Shown: positions 12,701 to 26,531, numbered from the stretch's first letter. The stretch: 64,000 bases of DNA from Epichloe hybrida (GCA_019022495.1 JAFEKR010000004.1:1054001-1118000), one strand, 5' to 3'. The notes: a model not told the origin generated them from the letters alone. Numbers and translations are program-made.

Positions 12701-14317
12701 GCTATTTATACTAGTTTATTCTTCTTATTTATATTCTAGAAAAGGACTTATAATATTATTATATTAATTAGGGGGGCTATTAGTTACTGCTATCTTATGC
12801 TAGCTTTATTCTAGCTTTAAGTTACTTCACGTATTATCTAATACTTCCTAATCTTAGTTATTTAGTGTTTCATTCCGCATTTATAAGGCGTTCTCTCTTT
12901 CTACTTACTATAATAATAGGTTCTACCACTATACTAGGTCTCTTATAAGGTGTAGTTAAGCCTTTGCTTAGGGAGCAGGTAGTAAAGCAGAAGGGCTATT
13001 TAAGATATCTTACTTTAGTAGTGTTTTACTTCTCTTTTAGGATAGGATAGTCCCTTAACTAGGCTAGGTATAGTCTAGAGTATAGGATATAGTTCTCCTT
13101 TATCCATCTATCTTTTATAGGGCAGGAGGACTCTCTATCCTTATAATAGCTAGCTTTATACCTACCACACCTTAGTACTACCTTATAGAACTTAGCTATA
13201 TAGCCTATTTAGAAGTAATTATAGTATTATTAGGGTTATAAGGTCTTATTATATAGTTTAGTTTAGAAAAGCTCCGCTTTAAAGACTATACTATCTTAGT
13301 ATATCTTATTAGCATCTTTTACTTTAGCTAGGCCTAGTATTAGAGTAATTCTTTAGGCGCCTTTACCCTAGGGTTATCTTACTATTACCTTTACTATATT
13401 TACCTTATTAGCTTTTCTAATTTCTATTACTAGGTTCTTAAGAGAGGTGTGTTTAGTTAGGAATCCTTTAATAATAACACTAAGCATATAATAGTAAAAG
13501 GCTGCCTCTAGCCTGAATGCTTTAGTAATCTATTTTTAGTTTTCTCTATGTTAGGCAGCGTTTCCTTTAAAGGTAATAATTATATCCCCGCTAAGGAGTC
13601 TTCTAGCTACTACTACTATAGCCTAGCCTATAGCTTTATTTACTACTATTACTATATCTTCCGCGCCCCTAGACTAGAGCGATTCCTAGATAGTATTCCC
13701 TTTAATAAGTATCTCTTAGTCCTATTTACTAGGGATCTAAAGGGGGGGAGGTAAGCTATTTATTCATTTAGGAGCTAGGCTAGCGGTAATGCTTACCTAG
13801 GTTAGAGTGTTACTTCCTTTAGTTCCTTCTTTAATAGCCTCTTTAAGGGCTTATTTAAGGGCTTCTTTAGTAGTGTAAATATTGCTATTATTATGGTTTA
13901 TTACCTTTGCTTTAGCTTAGGCGTAGTCTACTACCTATCTAGTAATAGCTTTAGTAATACACTATACCTAAGTAACTTTATTACTAGGGATAAGGCTTAC
14001 GATTTTATTATAGTATTTTATATTATCTAGATATTTAAATTAAATCCGGTCTATTATAGGGTTATTCTTACCGCTCTAAATATTAAACTATCCTATTCCT
14101 ATGTTTAGGTAGTAGTAGCTCTATACTAGCCCCCTTTCTCCTAAGTTAATTACTATTAGCATATCCGCACTCCTACTACTAGCTCTATTACAATGCGACA
14201 TTATAGGGGGGGGTAAACAGAGGCAAGGAATTTAAATATTAATGTGGTTTGTATTTTAGAGGCAATTCCGGACCTTTAGATTGGTGCGGAAGTTTGTGCG
14301 AAGGTTTTTTTGCGAAG

Positions 14318-17300
14318 CTATACTAATAGTAGAAAGAAGCTACCTTACGTTCCTAATATAGTATAAAGGTAATAATAATTCTAAATTAGCTAAAGATAAT
14401 AATATTAACTAATACCTAATAGAACTTGGTTTTAGTAAAGAAGATAATAATAGCTAAGTGCCTATAAGCTTCTTTACATATAGGACCACCTACAATAGCT
14501 ATGTGACCACTAAGATTCTTGCTAGTTATGTAATAATTCATACTTTAGCTAAGAAGGATTTATTTAATCTTTAGGAACTAGATAAGGCACTAAGCATATT
14601 TACACTTAAAGGATAATATTTATCTAGAACCTTTAAAGGCATTATAGCTAACATAGGTGCCATAGGATGTTCATTAGTAGGCCACCCTTAATTCTTAGCT
14701 TTATAAAGTGTAATACTAACTATTATGCTTAATAGGTTAGATACTAGAAAGGTAAAGATTAAATTCGGCCCTAGAAAGCTAATTAAGGCACTTAGATTAA
14801 TTAAAGTACTAACTCCGTTTAGAATTATTCTCTTTTAGGTAATCCTTATAAACACTCCCTTTCTCTTATACCTTAATAATATAACCTACCTAAAGATTGA
14901 TTTTCACATATTAGAGAACGTTCTATAGTAAGGGAATAGTAAGGTTCCTATTATACGCAAATAGGGGCACACGTAGATGCTTCTTAATAAAGAAGAAAGT
15001 GTTACTTAGAGTTATCTCACGGAGATTAAGCTTTATTAATTACATTAATATTTTAGACACCCTTTAGTTTAATGCCTTTATGATTTGCTATATAAATTAG
15101 GGTATAAGGTTAAGTTTAAAGCTATTAAGAAACTAACTAAGGTTTGCTAGTAATGCTAATTACATGCGGATAGCCTATATTGATTTAAATTCACCCTTTA
15201 GGATAAATATACCTATAATTATGAAATTATTATGGATATTATATATGTTAATGGTAACTACCCTGTCCTATAAGTTATTAATATAGCTACATCCTTTAAT
15301 GCAGCTAGATTTATTAAGGATATCTCTATAAAGACCACATAGGAAGCACTTTATCTTTACTAGATTAATATTTATTTAGGCCCCCTAGATTTAATTATTA
15401 TAAACACTAGAATAACCTTTAGAGGTAAGGAATTTAAGTAGCTTATGTTATTAATAGTAATTAAGATTAAAGACGTCCCTATTAAGGCTTACTATAGCAT
15501 TAGTAAGGTTAAATAATATCACAGGCCGCTCTAAAGAGCCTATAATATTATTAGATAAGAATGCCTAATAACACTAGAGCCCGTGGCGTTACAAATGGTA
15601 GTTAAAGCTATGAATAACACTATAGGATTAAATAGTCTTATGCTAATAGTCCTTATTTTTAGCGCGTATTCTTATATAGTTAAGGAATTGCCTCTATTAC
15701 TAAATATTACGTAACAAGCCCTTGCGATCTAACTAGTAATGAAGGAAGTTAAGCGCATTTATGCCTAATAGAAGGTTAGCAATGCCCTTGCTATAAGGAA
15801 TAGTCCTAATACCTCTGCAACTGTTAACCTCCCGCTAGGATTGCTTATATGCGTGTGGCGCGAAGGTAAGGGATAGAAAGGCCCCTATAAGCTATTAGCT
15901 ATAGAAGGTAAGACTTGCACTCTTAAGCTCCCTTAAGGCCCTAAGGCCTTTAGATTAACCTCTGTTAGGCCTTTTTATAAAGATCCTAATAAAGAGAGAC
16001 CTCTTAAGAGCGTAGAGGACTAAGATACCCCTCTATAGCCTGTGACTACCCCTCCTATTAATCCCCTAAGGTAAGGACCTAGAAGACCTTAAAAGAACCC
16101 TCCTATTATTATATCTAATATTAATTATATAGATTAAATAAAAGATAAGACTAATGTCTTTCTATTAGCTAAGGAAAGCTCTAATCTTAAGCTTATAATC
16201 TAATTATATAAGGAAGGAATTATTAAGACCCCTAGTAAACCCTTTAAGTAGTTTACTAAAGCTAAAATTAATGCTCTAATTAAATAAGATATGTTTAAAT
16301 TTATTAAGTATGATAAAAGAGAGTATAGTAAAACTCGAATTTTTAATTCCTATATTATTAATAAGGTAAAGGGCAAGATAATAGATCCGTATAAGAAGTT
16401 AAGGCTTATAATCTAAGGCTATAGCAATAAGGAGAAGCTAGTAATCCTTATATAAGCCCTAATAATCTAATAAGCCAGCTAGCGATTAATCCTCGCGATA
16501 ACACTTACGTTATTATTGCTAGGCCTTATTCTCTAGCTTTATAATATTACATAGGCCTATATGCAAGCACGAACGCTTCTTAGTTGTATAATCCTAGCCT
16601 AAATCCCTATCTAAATCTATTACCTATACCTTATAGGCATAATAATACAAGTAATTAAGCCTCTATATGGTATTATAAAAGCTAGCACCTACTAGTAGGT
16701 AATGTATTATTATTACTATAGAGAAATGCTCTAGATAATAACCTTTATGTTTAACCTATACTTACTTATAATAACAAAGGAGAACCTAACCTTTGTGTAT
16801 ATAAGGATGTAAACTAATAATATAATTAGACTATCTAACCACAAGTTCTCTTAATAAGAGGAAGATTAATTAAAAGCCACTTCTTTTACTACTAAACTAA
16901 AGCAAATCCTTTCTATAGGGAACTCACTAACCTTTAATAGTAGCATTATTACTCTTGAAAATAATGTGATTACACTAAGGCAAAAAGGCTAGAGTAAAAA
17001 ACTTTAATTAATCCCGCTAACTAATTCAAAACAAGCGTACATAGAATAATAAGCTTAAGGCGCGTACATTACCTTGATTTACTAGCCTAAAGCCTATTTT
17101 AACCTCTCTATTACTATATAATACTAAGACCTGTTGTCCTAAGATATGAAGAACCTGAATTAACGAATTTAATAGTAAATTAATAATCTAGACTAAGGAT
17201 TAAGGTTTATACTATTTAATCTTAAGAAGGCAAAACTTTTTATATTTATAAATAGATTATTTGCTAATAACTAAGACCTTACTTCTTAACTAGGCTATAT

Positions 17301-17407
17301 GCTTATCCTAGCTAGTGAAGTCTAAAAAGAAGGCACCTTTATAATCTAAGGTAATATTATACACTATAGCTCTACTAAGAGCAAGAGAGTTATAAGAAGT
17401 GTGCTTA
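14318..17407 (+). pseudogene. Copia-B pol relic: protease, integrase, reverse transcriptase
   Basis: A protease motif I-I-A-(D)-I-G-A-I-G lies near 14,641. The integrase shows its C-x2-C region near 15,150 and its core at about 15,290-15,470, with the pattern Y-L-G-P-P-D-L-I-I and then T-F-R-G-K-E-F typical of fungal copia elements. The RT spans about 16,190-16,960, with R-I-F-N-S and Q-A-P-T-I-type motifs and I-K-P-L-Y-G-I-I-K-A. RNase H starts near 17,060 and is cut at 17407 by Gypsy-A after the target sequence GCTTA. Many TAG and TAA stops are present. Confidence 0.8.
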
Positions 17408-17674
17408 TGTTAGGAGCACGGAGGCTAGGGAGTCGCGGACAGGACGGTTACATGACGGAGCCCTTAGGTAAGCCTTAGCCTGCGCGGATAACTAAGTAGC
17501 TACTAGATAGCTATGTGTATATAGTAGGGTATTTAGATAAGGACTACCTATAAGAGATATAAAAGGTTAGAGTTTAAGACCTTTATATACCTACCCCTAA
17601 GTAGTAGCTCTCTAGCTATAACTAAGAACCTTAGCTTTTACTTTATTTATATCTCCTTAAATATAGTTATAATA
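17408..17674 (+). repeat. 5' LTR of Gypsy-A
   Basis: It begins TGTTAGGAGCAC and ends in a RIP-altered GTTATAATA where the 3' copy has GTCGTGACA. It shares GGCTAGGGAGTCGCGG with the LTR at 34762, which separates this pair from the Gypsy-B pair. Confidence 0.9.
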
Positions 17675-18718
17675 AGTTAAACTCTTAAACCCTTTAGGGA
17701 AAATAGACTATTAGCTAGATTTAAATGTAAAGGAGCTATAGAATATCTACCTAAAATATACCTACACTACCTAGTAAGGAAGCCCTAACTCTATAGCGCC
17801 TAGGTAATAACTAGAATACCCTAACTATAGAATATAAGAGGGTATAGTAGATATTACCTAACTAATATAGTAATACTAAATCTAGTAATAATAATAATCT
17901 AGATAAGCTATAGAGGCAATATAAGGTTACATAAGCTAAGCTATAAAATACCTATATAAGAAAGGAGATCTTAGATATAGAAGCGTAGCTTAAGGAAATA
18001 GAAGCGGACTTATAATTAGCTAGTTTAGGTAAAGAACCTATAATTACCCCTTAGATAAACATATAGAGAATTCCCCTATTCCTAGATTTCTTGCCTAACA
18101 CTAAGTTTATAGTAAATATATACTTATAAAGCTTTATTAAGATATAGTATAAGGTACCTACGTATAAAGGTAATACTTATAAGAATCTATAGGTATACCT
18201 AGTAGATTTAAATGTGCTATTTAAGCTAGACCTAAGAACCTTTTGGGATAATAAAATAAAGGTAGTATATGCTAGTAGCTGCTTAGCTAATAATGTGAAG
18301 CAATAGTGAATATGTTATATAATAGTAAATAGGTTAGTTAACTACTTAGCTTACACCTAGGATAGATTTGTGTCCTAGCTAAACACTAGAGTAATAGATA
18401 AAGATATACAGTGCTTAGAAGCTACTAGGACACTGCTAAATCTTAGGTAAAAGAGTGATTAGTCTTTTTAATCTTTCCTAAGACTTTAGATAAAGGTAAA
18501 AGCGGAATTACCTAACTAAATCCCTACGCGCTTAAGAATAGTGATTTTTCTAAATAGCTTAAATAACGCTATAAGGAAGTATATAGTTAGCTAAGAGTTC
18601 CTAATATCTTAGAGTTACCTATAGGGTTAAGGAAAAAAGGCTAAAGTTATAATAATATTTACATTAAGTAATTATAATAGAAACCGTGATAAGGAGGGTA
18701 GGAGTAATAAGAGATAAC
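17675..18718 (+). pseudogene. Gypsy-A gag relic, 5' part
   Basis: This gag segment is nearly identical in layout to 18986-20030 of Gypsy-B. It stops at ATAAC (18714-18718), the target duplicated by the Gypsy-B insertion, and its continuation starts at 26532. Stops break the frame. Confidence 0.8.
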
Positions 18719-18985
18719 TGTCAGGAGCACGGAGGCCAAGGGGCCATGGACGGGACGGTCACATGTTAGAGCCCTCGGATAAGCCTTAGGTTTTGCAGAT
18801 AACTAAGTAACTATAAGATAGCTATATGCACATAGTAGGGTATTTAGACAAGGACTACCCACAAGAGATATAGGAGGTTAGAGTTTAAGACCTTTATATA
18901 CCTACCCCTAAGTAGTAGCTCTCTAGCTATAACTAAGAACCTTAGCCTTTACTTTATTTATATCTCCTTAAACATAGTTATAATA
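18719..18985 (+). repeat. 5' LTR of Gypsy-B
   Basis: It begins TGTCAGGAGCAC, has the same 267-bp length as its partner at 26265-26531, and by eye differs from it only by transitions. It is the least RIP-altered of the four copies at its left end. Confidence 0.9.
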
Positions 18986-20049
18986 AGTTAAACTCTTAAA
19001 CCCTTTAGGGAAAACAGACTATTAGCTAGATTTAAATATAAAGGAGCTACAGAATATTTACCTAAAACATACTTACACTACCTAGCAAGGAAGCCCTAAC
19101 TCTATAGCGCCTAGGTAGTAACTAGAACACCCTAACTATAGAACGTAAGAGGGTATAGTAAACACTACCTAACTAATGTAGTAACGCTAAATCTAGTAAT
19201 AATAATAATCTAGATAAGCTATAGAGGTAACATAAGGTCACATAAGCTAAGCTACAAAATGCCTGTATAAGAAAGGAGATCTTAGATATAGAAGCGTAGC
19301 TTAAGGAAATAGAAGCGGACTTATAATTAGCTAGTTTAAGTAAAGAACTTATAATTACCCCTTAGATAAACATATAAAGAATTCCTCTATTCCTAGATTT
19401 CTTACCTAACACTAAGTTCGTAGTAAACACATACCTACAAAGCTTTATTAAGATATAGTATAAGGTGCTTATATATAAAGGCAACACTTATAAGAATCTA
19501 TAGGTATACCTAGCAGATTTAAATATGCTATTTAAGCTAGACCTAAGAACCTTTTAGGATAATAAAATAAAGGTAATATATGCTAGCAGCTACTTAGCTA
19601 ATAATGCGAAGTAATAGTGGATATGTTATATAATAGTAAATAGGTTAGTTAACTACTTAGCTTATACCTAGGATAGATTTATATCCTAGCTAAACACTAG
19701 AGTAATAGATAAAGATATATAGTACTTAGAAGCTACTAGGATACTACTAAATCTTAGGTAGAAAAGCAATTAGTCTTTTTAATCTTTCCTAAGACTTTAG
19801 ATAAAGGTAAAAGCGGAATTACCTAACTAAATCCCTATATGCTTAAGAATAGTAATTTTTCTAAATAGCTTAAATAATACTATAAGGAAGTATATAGTTA
19901 GCTAAGAGTTCCTAATATCTTAGAGTTACCTATAGGGTTAAGGAAAAAAGGCTAAAGTTATAATAATATTCACATTAAGTAATTATAATAGAAACCATAA
20001 TAAGGAGGGTAGGAGTAATAAAAGATAACACTCTAGCTCCCCTATAGAT

Positions 20050-23000
20050 AACTTATAGCAAAGCTTGCAGTAACCTAGCATAGGCTAGAGACTATTTAAG
20101 TGCTATAAATATAGTAGCCCTAGATATAGTTTAAATAGATATAATATAGTAAACTACTTAATTTATAAAAGTAATAAGTATATTACTAAGAAATATAAGA
20201 ATAGTAGCAATAAAACCTCGGACCTAAATAAGATTCTAATTAGTTTAGCTTAGGCCTAGAATAATAGTCTTACTATAAAAAAACCTATAGATAAGAGAAT
20301 AAGAATATAGGTATTCTTACAGCAAGACAACTACTAGTTAGCAGTGCTAGCGCTATTTAATATAGGCGCGGAATATTTAATAATCTACCCTAAATTATTA
20401 TTAAAATAGGATTAGAAGAACATAGAAAAAACGGAGATAACACTAGAAAGCGCAAGCAAGAATAAGATCCTACACTAGGGAATCCTACGTAGACTAGTTA
20501 AGGTAAAAGATAGTATAGGCTATATAAAGGTTTACTAAGTTAGCTACTATATTACTAATATAGAAGAGGGAATACTCCTAGGGATAGACTAGACCCTAGA
20601 ATATAAACCTATAGTAATAGACTAGAAGCAAGGTTTCTAGAGGTTTTTAATAACCTAGGATTATATTACTTTTACTACAGGTAAGTAATAACTTTATAAG
20701 GTAGTAAAGCAGTCTTCTATTATATTATTACTAGTATTACTAAAGATTAAGGTAGTTAACCTAGAGGTAATAGAAGAAGATACTAATAAAAATTCACTAA
20801 TAAGTAATATAATAAGTAATAACCTAAGTTATAGTATAGTTATAGTAATAGTAGTAAAACATGCCTACGTGTTAAAGAAGAGAAAACTAAGAAGCGTAAT
20901 AGTGCTCTAGGTAGTGTTTTATAAAGAATTAGTAGCGCTTATATAAGAGATAGATAGTAACATACCCCTATAGTAGATTCTAAAAGAGTATGCGGAATTT
21001 ATAAATATATTTTTAAAGAAGCTAGCTAGTAAGCTCCTAGAATTAGGTAGTTATACTTATATAATTAAATTAGAAGAGGGAAAACAACTACCCTAGGGAC
21101 CTATATATAACCTAGCTAAAAAAGAGCTAGAAGTACTTAGGGAGTACCTAGTAAGTGCGTAAGAGAAAGGGTAAATTAGAAGATTAATAAGCCTAGTAGG
21201 AGCCCTAATTTTATTTATTCTAAAAAAATCAGGGAAATTAAGGCTTTATGTGGATTATAGGGGCCTTAATAGGATTACCATTAAAAATAGGGCCCCTTTA
21301 CTACTAATCTCCGAAATCCTTAATTAATTAGCAAGTGTAAAGATTTTTATATTACTAGATCTTTAAGAGGCATACTACTAGCTATATATCTATAAGGGTA
21401 ATAAGTAAAAGATAGTATTCTATTGCTACTATAGGCACTTTAAATATCTTATAATACTATTTAGGTTAGTAAATACGCCAGCCACTTTTTAGGAATATAT
21501 TAACAATGCTCTTAAGGGGCTTATAAATAAATTCTATATTATTTACCTTAATAATACCCTAATATATAGTAGTAACCCTATAAGACACACGGAGTATATT
21601 AAAAGAGTGCTAGGGTAACTTTAGGATGCTAACCTCTATATTAACCTTAAAAAGTGCTAATTTTTAGTTATAAAGGTAAAGTTCCTAGGTTTTATTATAT
21701 CTAAGAAGGGCATTAAGATAGAACTATCGTAGGTTAAAGCTATTATAACCTAGCTAATACCTAGTAGCATGTTTAATATTTAATTATTCCTTAGGTTTAT
21801 AGGGTTTTACTAATGCTTTATAAAATAGTATAGTAAGGTAGTAGTCTTACTAATAAACTATCTAAAGGGTATTTAACTAGTAGAGTTTAAGCTAGAGCCT
21901 AGTAAACTTATAGTGTTTAGAGAACTCTAAAAGAAGTTCTAGGAGGCACTAATCTTAGTGCACTTTAACCTACTTTATTTACTAAGAGTAAAGATAGATA
22001 TATCTAGTTATATAATTAGAGCTATACTTATAATATTAGTGCTAGGTAGCTAGCACCTAGTAGCGTATTTTTTAAGGAAGTTAACTAATATTAAACTTTA
22101 CTACTTAACCCTAGATACTAAGTTATTAGTAATCTAAGAGGCGTTTTAAGCCTAGAGATATTACCTTGTGTATTTAACTTATTAGATTATAGTTATTATG
22201 GACTATCTAAATTATAAGTACTTAGCTATAAAGCTAAAGCTATCTAGTAAGTAGGTAATAGCATTAGATAAGCTCTGTCCGTTTAATTTTAGGATTAAAT
22301 ATTATATAAGTAAGCTAAACCCTGCTAATACCTTATTAAGAAAAGCAGATTATATTAGTAAGGAGCGTAGGGCGGAGGCTATATCCTCATAGCTACCTAA
22401 CTTCTTAGCTAAGTTTTTAGATACTAAGTAGTAAGGGCACTATATGTATAATAGTGTAATCATAGGCCCTAAGGTTATATTACTTAGTATAGTTAATAGT
22501 TTATTATAAGAACACTATGAGGGCTATTTAAGCCTCTAGGGTTTTAAGAAGATATAACTTTATTATATTATTAAGGAACCTAATAGTCTTGCAAAGCCTA
22601 TAAGTAGTACACTAACTAGGTTTGCTTATTATAAGTAGTAAGGTTATGCTTTATTTATATTTTCTAATATTTCTATAAGTCTAGCAAGCCTATAGGCTAG
22701 GAGTCTAGCTAGGTTAGTAGTTAGTAAGTAATGTAAGCACCCCCTTAAAACACTACTTAGCTATAATTTATCTATAAGTCTAAAAGCATACTATAAGCTA
22801 GCTACTTATAGTAGTATTATAGTAAGAATATAGGTAGTCTAGTAAACCTCTTCTAAGTTTATATATAACGCGTGTCCTATATATATAAAATTAAAGACTC
22901 TAATTTAAGTTATATTATTTTAAGCATAGTAAGGTAATAACTTTACTATAGGTTATAGGAAGCTACTTAAGAGCAGTAACCTTAAAGCATTGTAAATATA

Positions 23001-24370
23001 GTCTATTAGGCTCTCTAAGCTATTAATGTTTTAAAATAGAGTTTTTATTCTAGTAGGTATAAGAAAGGAAATTTTATTACTTACCTATAATAACCTAGTA
23101 GTAGGCTACTAGGGAGTTAGTAAGACCCTCTATTAGATTATAAGTTAGTATTACTAGCTAATAATAAAGAAAGACACTAAGTTATATATATAAACTTACA
23201 TAAGCTATTAGACTTTAAAGCTAAGGCACTATAAACCTTACAGTAAGCTAGCTACGCTGCTAGTGCCTAATTAGCCTTTTTAAGAATTATTAATGGATTT
23301 TATCATAGGGCTACTACCTATAAAAGACGCAAATTAGACCTACAATGCGATCTTAGTTATTATAGACTGTTTTACAAAATACAGTATTTATATCCCTGTT
23401 TTAACGCGGATAACTAGTAATAGGTTAGCTACTGTATTCCTAGAGTATATTTTTAGGGATTATAGCACCCTAGAAGGCATTATTATAGACTATGGTTTGA
23501 CTTTTACTAGCGGGTTTTAGATGACCTTTTACTATCTTATTATAACTAAGCGGTGACTAAGCACTGTATTTTACCTATAAATAGATGGTTAGATAGAACA
23601 TTTAAACTAAGTTTTAAAGTATTATTTAAGAGCCTTTACTTGCTTTAATTAGACTGATTAGGCTAATAATCTTTTAATGGCATAGTTTATGTATAATATA
23701 AGTGTCTATTTAACTTATAACTACACCCTAGCTAAGGCGCTACAAGGCTATAACCCTAGGGGACTATAGTAAGTGGTTATAAATATCCCTATAGTAAATA
23801 ACTAGGTAGAGACTTATGCTACTATGCTAAGAGATAGATATATAGTAATTAAGTAGCTTCTAAGTAACTTATAAGCCTAGTATATAAAACACTATAATAA
23901 GAAGCAGACCCTAATAAAGTTTAGAGTAGGTAACTATGTTTTATTATTTATAAAGAATATTAACTTATAGCGACCTAGTAGGAAGCTAAGTATGAAGTAC
24001 CTAGGCCCTTATAAAATTAAAAAGGTAATTAGGACTTATAGTTTAGTATACTAACTAAAGCTGCCACCTAGTACGTAACTGTATAATATTTTTAATATTA
24101 CTAATCTTAAACTGTTTATAGGGGACTTAACTAACGTAGAAGATATATCCTTGTTATAAGAGAATATCACGGATAATAAGTAGGAGTTTAAAGTTAAAAG
24201 AATTATATTATATTATTATAACAGGAGACGTTAGAAATACCTAGTTAAATAGAAGGGCTATAATGCTTTAGAGAACTCTTAGGTAAAGAAAAGAGATTTT
24301 ATTATAATAGATATTATTAAGGATTACGAGCGGCAACTAAGCAGCTAGTTTGTGGACATAGAGTTATATT
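20050..24370 (+). pseudogene. Gypsy-B pol relic with C-terminal chromodomain
   Basis: In order: CCHC knuckle at 20101-20142, then protease near 20,350 (A-L-F-N-I-G-A-E, originally D-T-G-A). The RT at about 20,970-21,850 reads [12 protein letters not shown] near 21,240, and RNase H lies at about 21,950-22,300. The integrase at about 23,080-24,150 carries D-F-I-I-G-L near 23,300, I-I-I-D-Y-G-L-T-F-T-S-G-F and later Q-I-E-H-L-N. The chromodomain at about 24,190-24,360 reads Y-L-V-K-x-K-G-Y-N-A-L-E-N-S-x-V, the signature of chromoviruses that steer integration to heterochromatin. Stops are mostly TAG from TGG or CAG codons. Confidence 0.85.
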
Positions 24371-26250
24371 TAGTAGAGTTTAGATAGTAGTAGTAATATA
24401 TAAAAAAAAATCTAGATAAATTCTTAGAAACCTAACTTATAGCTACTTTGCACTAATTATTCTATTAATACGTTGCCTGCCTAGCCCCTAGTATTCTTAC
24501 CTATGCTAATAAGGGCGGAGGATTTATCCTTGTTATTAGAGGAATCCCCCTCCTTATACATATACGTATAAAGCTTACTAGGGAGGTCTAGCGGCCTAAC
24601 ACAAGTAGGAAGCGTAGATATATTAGCAGTAAGCTACTAGTAAGTTAGTAAAGCTATAAACTAAAGCGTGGAAATACATATAGATAGAAGGTTTTATATA
24701 ATAAAACGCAAGCTATTAGAAATATTAATCTAGACTTCTAGATTAATAGTATTATTAAGTAGTAATATAGTAACTTATTTATTAGCGTTAGCCTTACGTG
24801 CGACTTCCGCTATAAGTCACGCTTGCCTTACCTAACTATGCTTATTAGTATTTTTAGTAGTTAGGAGCGTATTATAAAGTTTATGTTTTACGCGTATTAA
24901 ATACTAGTAGTATATTAGTAGTAACTAAGTTATAGAAATAAGAGATATATATATTATTAAGAAAGTATAGATTATCTTTAGGATTACTATAAGCATTAAT
25001 ACACTTAAAGAGCGTATAGTATAACTAGGTAAACTAAGTAAGATACTAGTAGTATATTAGTATATATATTAGTAGTAAGAAAGGGAGAATAAACCCTAGT
25101 GTAGTCTTTATTATTACGTATATAATAAGCGTATTTTATTAAGTTATCTATGTAAGTTAGGAGTAACATATAATAAGATAGTAGTAAAGTTATACTTAGA
25201 GAATTAGTATATTAGGTTAGGATAGATTTACCCTTAATAATATATTATAGCTCTATACTATTACTATCTTTAGGTGTAATAGCTTATATTATAACCTACT
25301 ATATATAGCGAATATAAGGAATCTTTATTTTACTAGCACTACTAGCTATAAGTTAGTAGGGTAGGCGCTAGGGGGCAGAGATATTATACTTATATTAAGA
25401 TTTTTAAAGCTATATACTTCTTACTAGGAGACTTTAAAGGAGATATTAAGGAATTCTTCTTACTAGAGGGAGGTAATAGTAGCGGAGTAGTAGCTTATAT
25501 TAAAGATATTATTAACTACTAGTAAGTTAGTAGTAATATGCTATAAGAAACTTATAAGTAGAAGATAAGTAACTAACCTTTTAGCGTTTAAGAGGATTTA
25601 GGTATTTTAGATAAGGGTAGATATAGATAATAAAGTAACGCTATAGGATATTAGTAACTACTATAAGAGAAGCTATAAAGCTACTAGCTTATAGGTAAGG
25701 GTAACTTATAATACTAAGGGAGAATATAAAGGGAAGAAAAGTATATAGAAGTAGGGGAAAGCAGGCCTTTTTTATATTAGCCCTAGACCCCTAAGTAATC
25801 TATATACTATATATAGCTAATCTAGGAATTATAATATTTATAGTTATAGCTACTACTAGTAGATACACACGCTAGCTACGAACTCCTAGCAAGATTAATA
25901 TAATATCCCTAATATTAGATAAGAAGTTATTTGTTTTAAATAGCGCGCGTTACCCTATCTATTTAACCTAATTATAAAATTTAATATAGGTAGCCTATTT
26001 ACTTAGTGCTAATAACTTACTAGATAAAGGCATACACGTTAGAGGTAATAAAGCAGTAAGTGTGTAGCTAGTTATAATCTAGAGGTTATAAGAAGAATCA
26101 CCTAGGACCCCGTAATATCTATCTTATTATTTAAAGCGGACGTAATACTACGCACTAATAGTACAGCTAGCAACATAGGCATTACTATAGGTTATGCATA
26201 GTATACACGCACTAGCTAAGTAGCTCTTTTTAATTAAGGATAATTATATA
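24371..26250 (+). other. Gypsy-B 3' extension between chromodomain and 3' LTR
   Basis: About 1.9 kb separates the chromodomain from the LTR, longer than a plain polypurine tract region needs. A matching stretch lies in Gypsy-A at about 32,865-34,745, so it belongs to the family. One frame around 25,330-25,740 gives runs such as F-K-A-I-Y-F-L-L-G-D-F-K-G-D-I-K-E-F-F broken almost only by TAG and TAA, which could be a lost accessory reading frame. I recognise no family in it. Confidence 0.55.
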
Positions 26251-26264
26251 TTAGGGGGGTAGTA

Positions 26265-26531
26265 TATTAGGAGCACAGAGGCTAAGGGGCTATAGATAGG
26301 ATAGTTATATATTAAAGCCCTTAGATAAGCCTTAGGTTCCGTAAATAACTAAGTAGCTATAAGATAGCTATGTACATATAGTAGGGTATTTAGATAAGGA
26401 CTGCCTATAAGAGATGTAGGAGGTTAGAGTTTAAGACCTTTATGTACCTACCCCTAAGTAGTAGCTCTCTAGCTATGACTAAGAACCTTAGCCTTCACTC
26501 CGTTTATATCTCCCCGAACACAGTCGTGACA
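26265..26531 (+). repeat. 3' LTR of Gypsy-B
   Basis: It begins TATTAGGAGCAC (RIP-altered TG) and ends CACAGTCGTGACA, preserving the original right end lost in the 5' copies. The target duplication ATAAC follows directly. Confidence 0.9.

Larger units (their letters stand above)
7821..14317 (-). mobile_element. Minus-strand LINE (Tad1-like non-LTR retrotransposon) relic
   Basis: A block of about 6.5 kb interrupts Copia-B. Read on the minus strand it shows a CCHC-like stretch near 13,130-13,200. An AP-type endonuclease relic near 12,150-12,700 has F-N-x-K-H-P-L-x-N and a late S-N/D-x-I motif. A reverse transcriptase near 10,200-11,450 has the F-I-(D)-D active-site box at about 10,740, followed by a W...K-x-K-L-I-x-F-S LINE motif. 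The order matches Tad1-type fungal LINEs. The edges are my estimate, set where Copia-B similarity stops; CTATACTA at 7813-7820 and 14318-14325 is a possible target duplication but weak in such TA-rich DNA. A 13-C run at 8315-8327 falls in its 3' part, and 7821-8330 could be something else. All frames are broken. Confidence 0.72.
18719..26531 (+). mobile_element. Gypsy-B: Ty3/gypsy chromovirus inserted in a copy of its own family
   Basis: The element of 7813 bp has 267-bp LTRs (18719-18985 and 26265-26531). It sits in the gag region of Gypsy-A with target duplication ATAAC (18714-18718 and 26532-26536). It keeps every expected part: gag, CCHC knuckle (20101-20142), protease, RT, RNase H, integrase, chromodomain, a 1.9-kb 3' extension and a polypurine tract AGGGGGG at about 26252. 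RIP-type stops run through all of it. It is structurally whole but coding-dead, and it is younger than Gypsy-A by position. Confidence 0.9.
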
